Assembly: GCA_019648995.1 (NCBI GenBank)
Contig: BLXT01004061.1
Coordinates: 926,208 to 950,068, forward strand
DNA length: 23,861 nucleotides
Reading direction: 5' to 3'
From: Plakobranchus ocellatus
Lineage: Eukaryota > Mollusca > Gastropoda > Plakobranchidae
Shown here: positions 17,049 to 23,861 of the stretch, in pieces
How the letters are laid out: the number at the start of each line of letters is the position of its first letter
Numbering within the stretch: position 1 is the stretch's first letter
Position numbers and translations under genes: made by a program
The notes under the pieces: generated by a model
The model's input: the letters and a program-made list of their open reading frames with translations, nothing else
What the model was told of the DNA's origin: nothing
Database searches by the model: none

Positions 17049-18405
17049 ATGTATTACAAGCTTATGTTTTCATATGTAATCATTTTATTTTAGCTTTCAT
17101 GGAATACACGTATGGCTTAATTATTATTTGGCATTGGTACTGTTCAGTTCAGTTGGCTGAATTAATTACTTCAGTTATAATTTTAGGTATATATCCATGT
17201 TGCTTTTATATGTACAAAAAGAAATGTCAACAAACAAGGAAATCAAGACAACTTGTTATGAAGTTTTTTAAGCTTGATACAAATTATTCACATTTCCAAT
17301 TACTGAACTTTTAGACTATGATAAACATAAAAACAAAACAAAAAATAAAAACAATTATAGATACTCACATATTTTTTATTATTTAATTAAAAGGCAAATG
17401 TATTTTTTAGATGATCACATAGTACAATAAGAGTCTAATACTTTGTTATTTAATTAATATTTAGTTATGAATGATATCAATCCCTTTAAAAATCATGAGG
17501 AAAAAGGTTATTTATGTGTCTAGCTAAGGGATTTCATAAATGTATCAAGCAATGTAAGACTTGATTAAAATTTAGCAAGCATAAGAGAAATGGTTGAAAA
17601 ATTGATAATCAAATGCAGAGTGAGAACTACAGTAATCAAATGCAAATCATAACAATACAATATGATCACAGTAGAGAAATGTTTTAATAATTGATTATTA
17701 AAAGAAATTCTCCTGACTTATTTCTACATAACCCGTGCCATTCTCTTCCATTAATACAATAAAACTCTTGCTTTCAAGACGGCACCAATTCATTTCTTTG
17801 CTTTGTACACGCCTTAAATTTAGTACATTTTACGATGATCAATGACAAAGAGTCTTAAAATCAAAGGAATTGTGAATCAAATGTATGCATAAATTTTTTG
17901 CTCTGTGCAATAAAGCATACCTTCTGAATCCAATGTGTAAGCCTGCCATAATAATTAACATTAGGATCATGGATATAAGTGTCAAATAATGTAACCATTT
18001 AACTGCATTTTTAAAGCATAAAAAACAAGATCCAAGAATTACCAAATAAATTACATGTACGTCACATACACAAAATACTACAAATAGATTAGTGCAGGCA
18101 TGATTTTGAGGGTTGTTGAGTATTATTACCTTATCCCATGTTTGCACGATTATGAAAAGAAAAATCATTTACAATAAAAGTATGCAGATAATGAGCTTAG
18201 AAGTTTGAAAACATTAAAAGTGAATCCTTACTTATGTATCTTGTGTTGGAAAGTCTTTGACATTTTATCAAGTGCCCAATTTTTTTTTTTTTTTTTCTAT
18301 CGCAAATCCTTCAACCTCCTTATCCCTGCCCTTTCCTTCCTCTTCCTACACCCAGAGCCTGTATCTTTCCATTGCTCTGTTTTGGAACAAAAATATGTAA
18401 GAGCC
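17049..18405. other. Very AT-rich intergenic sequence
   Basis: No gene or element family can be supported. Hydrophobic frames at about 17100-17314 (plus) and 17839-18168 (minus) are what AT-rich DNA produces by chance. A T run lies at about 18281-18297. Confidence 0.45.
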
Positions 18406-18959
18406 TCAATGACGCCTTTTACGAATTGTATCGTAAATGAAGTCTGTGCTATTTGTCCAATTACGTTCACTAAGAACAGTCTCTTGCTGAATGGTTTCTT
18501 TAATACTCACTTTATTTGGAACTTTGCCCATTGTAAAAAAGTAACAAAATGCCCTAATTGTCGCATTGCCGCTTCTCTTTCCTGATCTGTCCAGAGTTTC
18601 CGTTGCTTTTCATGACTTCTTGGCCCATTGCTTTCCGACTATTTTCTTTTTAAACAAGCTTTCTTTTGATGTTGATGGCTTTGGGTAAACTGGTCCATCG
18701 TTTTTTGGAGATTCTTGTTGCTTTAAGCTCCTCGATTCTCCTCCCAATCATTATGATCGGTCTCAGTCTCACCATCGTTGATTTTTATCAAAATTTGGGC
18801 CACTGTACTCTTCTCCAGGATTCCATCTGGAAGTCTATAATATTTCTGATGCACTCTGATATCATGGTTTAAAAAGGAAGTTAATATGTCTTGTTCGTTC
18901 TCGCTAATCTCTAAAGCTTGAGACAAGGTGGCAACTTGTTTCCGAAGACTTGTCCCGCT
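18406..18959 (-). pseudogene. C-terminal fragment of a Crypton-like tyrosine recombinase
   Basis: On the minus strand the fragment opens with SLRKQVATLSQALEI, SFLNHDIRVHQKYYRLP and STVAQILIKIND. This fits the R...H...GH...Y end of a tyrosine recombinase (Arg and His of the box II, the LGHxx segment, then the tyrosine). After a linker and a frame change come LWTDQEREAAMRQLGHFVTF, GKVPNKVSIKETIQQE, LSERNWTNSTDFIYD and IRKRRH, ending at TGA (18408-18406). Similar tails occur in multicopy hypothetical proteins of fishes and molluscs. At least one stop and two frameshifts break it, and all sequence before SLRKQ is missing. The Crypton label is inference from motifs. Confidence 0.6.
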
Positions 18960-19102
18960 CTAAAGATTAATATTTTTAAACTTTGGCTCTTGCAGCCATC
19001 TTCCTAATGACATCACTGCCACGATATGGTTTATTTCATGTTGGGCATGCAAAACTATAATTGCTGGTGATTCCATGTTCCATGCGAAGTAGGAAGAGTT
19101 TA

Positions 19103-19318
19103 TTAGGCCGCAGCCAGACTGCCGCTGGGTCCTAAACTGGTGCTGGGAGCTGGAAGCTGGCGGATGGTGGATCTTCGAGCTCCAGTCATGATGCCAGTGT
19201 TGGTTTGTTCAGCTGGCTGGGGCTGGGGTGAAAAGAGTTTAGACAAAGACTTATCCAGTGTGTTACTTCCTGAAAAATCTGCACTCACATGATACCTCAG
19301 TCTCTCTGCATCTTGTGT
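19103..19318 (-). CDS. Unrecognised proline/serine-rich C-terminal coding fragment
   Basis: A minus-strand frame reads STQDAERLRYHVSADFSGSN, then LDKSLSKLFSPQPQPAEQTN and a basic stretch GARRSTIRQLPAPS. It ends SLAAA before TAA, and the stop overlaps an AATAAA word (TAATAAA). GC content and codon choice are higher-grade than the flanks, so it looks like the last part of a real protein. A TGA lies 5 codons upstream of STQ, so it would need an upstream exon; the possible acceptor AAGGTCAG lacks a pyrimidine tract. It could be the tail of the MADF gene whose exon lies at 20488-20642, or an unrelated remnant. Confidence 0.35.
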   Translation of the reverse strand, partial: TQDAERLRYHVSADFSGSNTLDKSLSKLFSPQPQPAEQTNTGIMTGARRSTIRQLPAPSTSLGPSGSLAAA

Positions 19319-19368
19319 AGACTGACCTTTCTTTCAAGTTTATTTTTTTGTATTCTGTACTGATCATT

Positions 19369-19663
19369 ATGTCTGATGACGAAGAAACCATTTTTGTTTT
19401 ACTTCTTCTAAAAAACCTACCACAAAAGAAAAGGAGACTATTGTGGGTTCATGCTATTAATGCTAAAAGGCACTCAAGAGGATTTTTGCGCAAACTTTAT
19501 CCCCAACTCTGTGACGATAACAAGAATTTTTCAACCGCACCAAAATGTCAAAGGCATCCTCCGAAGAATTACTAAGCATTGTCGGACCTAAACTTTTCCA
19601 GCAAGATACAAATTTCAGAAAGGCCATAACAGCAGGCGAGAGACTACTGTCACTTTGAGGTTT
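19369..19663 (+). pseudogene. PIF/Harbinger (HARBI1-like) transposase N-terminal fragment
   Basis: From ATG 19369 the frame reads KKRRLLWVHAINAKR, then RGFLRKLYPQL and NKNF, matching the WVHPINxxR...F..LYP..L start of animal Harbinger transposases. After a frameshift in a T run at about 19527-19533 it continues MSKASSEELLSIVGPKLFQQ, DTNFRKAITAGERL. After a second shift near 19643 it reads TVTLRF (TLRFLATG in relatives). The frame ends at a TTT|GTATGA that could be a splice donor. No DDE catalytic domain follows in the next kilobase. The break in a homopolymer might be an assembly error, but the missing catalytic part means this copy is dead. Confidence 0.85.
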
Positions 19664-19739
19664 GTATGATTTTCAACTTGTATCCTTTTTTAAATTCTTT
19701 AAGGCTGTAGGTCTCCGCATTTTTAGTTATTTTTTTTAA

Positions 19740-20130
19740 AACGTATTTGTGCACACAAGGAAACAGCATGAAAATAAAACACTGCTTGACACCCATTACC
19801 CCCCCCACCCAAAACCAATCTTTCCCTCTCTCTCAATCACTCCATGTCTATTTCTTTCTATATTTCTTCTCCCTCTCCTTATCTCTCAAATGTGCACATT
19901 CACACATCCACACTGACACATTGTAGTTCATTGAAACACAACTATTTATTTATTCACTCATTTAATGTAATTATCATTTGTGAAACATGATGTAGTACAC
20001 CATCTATCCACCTACCATTTACACCATCTTCACTCAACTGTACTTAGAAAGATTTTATTGTGCTTATTTCTCCATTCATCCATCCATTCTAGCTGATCAA
20101 CTGATCAATCCTTTCATTCTTTCATTCATC
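19740..20130. repeat. Pyrimidine-rich low-complexity tract
   Basis: A run of CCCCCCCCACCC and CT-rich sequence (19798-19885) followed by CCAT/CATT-rich imperfect tetranucleotide repeats (20000-20130). No gene is visible. Confidence 0.6.
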
Positions 20131-20487
20131 ACAACTTTGTGAGGAAGAGAGAAGGAGTAAACCTAGACAACTCCAAGTCAAACGAGAAAGACAACTCTTG
20201 GTTCCAAATGGAAGGGATACTTTGGCCAACAAGCGCTAGACATCAGAGATGAGTTTTGCAGATCTTTTCTTAATCACTCCGTTCCTTGGCAGATCGACAG
20301 GGCACAGCTAACTGACATAGACAGTTGATTTTGTTGTGAACAGCTAGAGATCTCAGACAATGCTATATTTGTGTTAACTCTATGTATGTAGGCCCTATGT
20401 GTATGAAAGCATTTGCAGAGGAGAGAGAAAGAGGTTTGTTTTCTGATAAATTAATGACTGGATGATAAAAATAATTCATGTAATTAC

Positions 20488-20642
20488 CAGTGGAGTTTAA
20501 TTTTTCAGCAATAAAAGTCCATTGCAGGTCAATCTTGTTGCGGTCTTTATGATCAGGACGGCTGGGCACATAAATTTTATTAAATAGCAGGATGTTTCTC
20601 CACCTCCAGCACCAAACTCTCAGCAAACTCTCGCTCCATCAT
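20488..20642 (-). pseudogene. MADF-domain exon, probable PIF/Harbinger accessory protein
   Basis: From ATG-ATG (20642) the minus strand reads EREFAESLVLEVEKHPAI. After a frameshift near 20577-20588 it continues as NKIYVPSRPDHKDRNKIDLQ, WTFIAEKLNSTG and meets a GTAATT donor at 20487. This is the first half of a MADF domain (L...V..HP.LY...YKDR..K...W..IA..L). Animal PIF/Harbinger elements encode a second, Myb/SANT- or MADF-like protein beside the transposase; here it faces the transposase fragment tail to tail, 0.8 kb away. The second half of the domain was not found. A host MADF-BESS gene is the alternative. Confidence 0.7.
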
Positions 20643-21203
20643 GTTGATGCTGTACTGAAAAAAATTAAAATGCGCGATGTTCATGCAATTCTTGTAATGC
20701 AGCAGATTAATAATTTTATTATTTTTTTTTTTTTGTTTCTATTTCGTATAGATTCTTAAAAAATTAATGGGAGTTCTTTCCAAATTTATATGCTCATTTA
20801 ATACACACCATAAACAAGTATTTGTGCTAGCATACACAGCACCTAGGCTAGGCCTACTCTACAGTTTTGGTTTTCAGTTTCAGTGTCAACTAGATTATAG
20901 GTCTACACTAGTCCTAGGGGCCTTGACCAAACAGCAATCTGATCCATTGCCGCAGTAACTGCTACACTAGATCATACAATTATACATCTACAGAATGTTC
21001 GACCTACAGGGAAAACGACTAGATCTAGATTCTTGTTTGGCCCTAAGATCGAAGGGAAAGTAGGTCATCATTAAAAGTCACAATTTCCCCCAAAATTTTG
21101 TCTCAGACGGTTGGAATATATGATTCTGATAAATATGTATAACATATTTGCACATATACCGTAATACGGGTTGACTTTGGTCCACTTTTGAACAAAACTG
21201 GTA
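20643..21203. other. Spacer between Harbinger and pogo-type elements
   Basis: AT-rich sequence with AGGCCTA and AGATCTAG words. One AAAAGTCACA at 21073-21082 lies outside the proposed left end of the neighbouring transposon. No gene is supported. Confidence 0.4.
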
Positions 21204-21522
21204 GGGGAGACCGGGTTGAAAAGTCACAAAATACATTTTTAGCTATCAAACTAACGTATGATTAAAGCTAAGTCAGAAATTTTTGTTTGAGGACAAAGGG
21301 CAACATTCTCACACCACCATATCACCAAATTAAGACCAGAAAATGATTGCATGAGTATCAAAATTTCCATCAAAAGTAGGCAGTCAACTTGTGACTTTTT
21401 GCTCCGACCCCGCGTCAAAAGTCACAGACACTGGGGTGAAAAGTCACAAAGTTGCATTGGTCTGAAAAAATACATGAATCACAAGAATAACTTAATTGTA
21501 CACAAATACAAATAAATAGCCA

Positions 21523-21712
21523 AACTTGCTTAGTTAGCAATATCTTCATTGAAAATATGACAGAGTAACAACAAAAATAAATGAGACTAACTTGCTAAGT
21601 TAATAATGTCTTCATTGAATGTTTGACCAACAAAAACAAATAAATCAGACTAGATTGCTAAGTTAATATTAATAATGTCTTCATTGAAAACATGACCAAC
21701 CTTGGTTCTGGC
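21523..21712 (-). repeat. Three tandem copies of a 65-69 bp unit spanning the transposase stop
   Basis: TCTTCATTGA occurs at 21544, 21609 and 21678, each preceded by TTGCTAAGTTAA-like sequence and followed by a GAAAATATGAC- or GAAAACATGACC-like segment. The uppermost copy encodes the last transposase residues (VFNEDIININLAI); the other two repeat FNEDI after the stop. The third spacing is longer by a small TTAATA duplication. Confidence 0.85.
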
Positions 21713-23598
21713 AGTTCCACTGGACTCTTTCTTTGTCAGCTTTTTGATTATTTGTCCTCGGTTCACAGACCAGATTTCTTCATGCTTGAAATTGATGAAC
21801 TTGTTTCTCTGTTTGTCGCTTCGCTTCAAATACTCAACTTCAAAATCACCCTCATGATCCACACTTTCCTTGATCATCCCTGCGTAGAATACGGCTGATT
21901 TTTTTCCTTCACATCGAAAGAAGATGAAGTTTTCCAGTTGCAAGGCATTTATTTCTTCCTCTCCAAGTGTTGAGGACAACGCTGTGAGCTCATCTTCCTC
22001 ATTGTCCGTGAGGATATCTTCAATCTCCTCATTTTCTGTGGTCTTCAAATGCTTGTCCAGTGTATCATTAGCCTCAGAGTCAGAGTCCGAGGAATAGACT
22101 AATGTTTTTGGAGCCAGAGCCTGGGTTTCTAGATTTTTCCTTGCTGCCGTCACAGGGCGCTTTTCGGGTGTCAGGGTGAGAATCGTCGATTTTACAGCTT
22201 TTCTCTTCCTGATTCCCTCTTTTCGAACCCCAACTCTTGTTAAAGGGCGTATGTCTGTGGGTGATAGCAAAGTTGGAGAAGTTGGGTTTGCTGAAGGGTT
22301 GATGTCTTGATCAGGCCCGTTTGGTAACGTTGCTTGCTCTTGTGCAAGGAGAGGATGGTCGGTTGAATAGGTTGGGGCAAACTTGTGGTCAGGGAAGACA
22401 TTGGGATCCAATGGGTAAATGCCTATTGATCTGAATCCTGCAATTATGTTGTTGGGAGTGAATGCTTTAGGAAATGCATAGCTGACCATGAGAGGTATGG
22501 TGTGGATGGACATTTGCTTTCCTGCGTTGAGGGGGTCCTTACACCAAAGATCAACAGACTGATAATAGAATGTCTGAAAAGGTCCATAGACGGACTTGTC
22601 TAACGGCTGTATCTCATGTGAGCGGTGGGGAGGGAAGGAAAGGAGAGTGATATTGTTCATCTTGCAAAATTGAATCACCTCACTGCTGACATGAGATGCG
22701 TGGTTATCCAATATTAGTAAAACAGGTGACTCTGCACTTGGTTTGGCATAGTTTTTGAAGTGGCCCAGGAATCTCAAGAAATTTTGTGTGGTCATCCAAC
22801 CTGAAGCATTAGGATGTGTATCACAGACTGTTCCTACTGGCGCTGTGAGTGTCCAGTGCTCTTGAACGTTCACACGCGGAAACACAAGAAATGGTGGCTT
22901 GCTGTTTTCAATGGCTTGATAGAGCCACACATTGTAACAGTGGTTCCTTTCTCCTGGGAAACCACAGATCCCACCCTTTTCTCCCCCTTTCTAGCTAGCT
23001 GTCGTTGTGGGGTTTGCACCGTGCTGCACCCAGTCTCATCTACATTCCATATGCGGTCGGGGGTGAATTTCTTTTCATCCATGACATGCTGTAAATTCAT
23101 GAAGAATTCGTTCACATTGGTTTTATTAAACCCCTGCATTCTATTGAGCGATGTAGCCTCCGGCTTACGAAGAGAAAGCTCTTCTTCATGGCGTTCCCTA
23201 AACTTTACCATCCACTCTTCCCCAGCAATTTTGTTGCTTTCCTAGGACTGCGGCATAGGAATTTTGTTTGCATCGACAAAGTCAAAGGCTAACTTCCGCA
23301 GATCTAGTAGTGTCAGTCCATAATAAATTGAGGATGCCTCAAGCACATAGTTCAGGAACAATTTTTCTTGCTCATCGGTGAAGACGCATTTTTTTTCAGT
23401 TTGGTAACCAAAGCTAGCAGAGTCAGTGTTGCCCTCATTTTTCTGCAGCTAGACGTAACGTTAAAGGGTTTTGAGGTTGACATCAAAACGAGCAGCAGTT
23501 TTTCGCAATGATCCCCCTGCAAGCACAGCAGTGACAGCATCTTGCATCTGCTGTCTTGAAAATTGTCCACGATCAGTCTGGTGCTTGTAGTTTCTCAT
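21650..23598 (-). pseudogene. pogo/jerky-like DDE transposase, three stops and one frameshift
   Basis: About 650 codons from ATG 23598 to a stop at 21652. A psq-type helix-turn-helix comes first (FSRQQMQDAVTAVLAGGSLR with KTAARFDV). The DDE_1 catalytic core follows: IWNVDETG with Asp at 23040-23038, VLLILDNHASH with Asp at 22708-22706, and HEIQPLDKSVYGPF with Asp at 22600-22598, plus PFLVFPRVN and a GWMTTQNF block. An acidic, basic-patched linker leads to a C-terminal module (FYAGMIKESVDHEGDFEVEY, then NKFINFKHEEIWSV) that looks like a Tudor/SH3-like barrel. In-frame stops lie at 23463-23461, 23451-23449 and 23244-23242. One indel at about 22900-22920 shifts the frame. All three catalytic Asp survive, so inactivation may be recent. 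The second DNA-binding helix-turn-helix typical of Tigger is not evident. Confidence 0.88.
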
Positions 23599-23835
23599 AG
23601 TGATCTGGAACAAAACAAAAACAGACAGCAATTTGTTAGGCCTACAAGATCCAGGCTTATTCTTATCCTTTTTTTAAGTTATGAACAGTCAGTGTGTAGA
23701 TCTAGATCTAAATCACAGTTCAATACACAGAAAGTATCATATTTTATTATTAAAATGCAAATTTTGAGGGAAAAGTAGTGAGATGTATGAAGCGGGACGA
23801 AAAGTCACATTCTGAAATATTGTGACTTTTGACCC

Positions 23836-23861
23836 GGGGGGGGGGGGGGGGGGGGGGGGGG
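23836..23861. other. Terminal 26-base G homopolymer
   Basis: The window ends in an uninterrupted G run where the transposon's inverted repeat should continue as TCTCCCC. It may be a contig end with a sequencing artefact, or a real G tract. Confidence 0.9.

Larger units (their letters stand above)
21204..23861 (-). mobile_element. pogo/jerky-type DDE transposon, near full length, right end in the window's terminal G run
   Basis: The left end is GGGGAGACCGGGTTGAAAAG followed by TCACAAAAT, and is preceded by TA (21202-21203). The right end reads ATTGTGACTTTTGACCCGG, the inverse of the left, and then dissolves into the terminal G run, so the last bases and the right TA are not seen. AAAAGTCACA occurs in six copies in the two subterminal zones (21219, 21390 inverse, 21417, 21439, 23800, 23821 inverse). 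The transposase lies between on the minus strand. Confidence 0.8.

Noticed and set aside
16357..18168. Several hydrophobic frames resembling membrane proteins
   Set aside because: AT-rich DNA yields I, L, F and Y codons by chance; no conserved motif or splice structure joins them.

Overview
The window is animal nuclear DNA: a spliced single-copy gene with GT-AG introns sits in AT-rich, repeat-littered sequence. Many elements are of the types abundant in lophotrochozoan genomes, and the palindromic words AGATCTAGATCT and TAGGCCTA recur throughout. A mollusc, probably a gastropod, is the best guess. This is inference from style and gene divergence, because no lineage marker is decisive.

The one host gene that can be read with confidence is on the plus strand. 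It encodes a Sfp-type phosphopantetheinyl transferase, the AASDHPPT orthologue. Five coding exons (5590-5742, 6667-6898, 7382-7503, 8262-8477, 10984-11154) join in phase into a 297-residue protein with intact catalytic residues. Intron 4 holds a TA-flanked inverted-repeat element and a 12-base assembly gap behind a G run.

Almost everything else recognisable is mobile-element debris. From left to right: a minus-strand LINE reverse-transcriptase C-terminus running into a GAT microsatellite (1431-2045); a tRNA-derived SINE abutting it (2058-2336); three copies of a short palindromic MITE (3.6, 4.6 and 5.3 kb), the last about 140 bp before the AASDHPPT start codon; a Tigger-like element (11458-13388) keeping only the transposase DNA-binding N-terminus; a GC-rich island (13.8-15.2 kb) with a direct duplication, a decayed 50-66 bp tandem repeat and a broken zinc-finger-like reading frame; a 148-bp MITE (15239-15386); two fragments of what I take to be one Crypton-like tyrosine-recombinase family, in the wrong order for one gene (15770-16012 and 18406-18959); both protein components of a PIF/Harbinger element (HARBI1-like transposase start at 19369, MADF exon at 20488-20642); and a pogo/jerky-type DDE transposon (21204 to the window end) with a nearly complete but broken transposase and its own subterminal repeat.

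Stretches 1-1420, 2337-3590, 3670-4560, 9646-10850, 16090-16990, 17060-18400 and 20643-21200 show no coding sequence I can support. The most unusual items are the palindrome-cored tandem-repeat pseudogene at 14.2-15.2 kb, the paired Harbinger components, and the repeated AAAAGTCACA ends and triplicated C-terminus of the pogo-type element.
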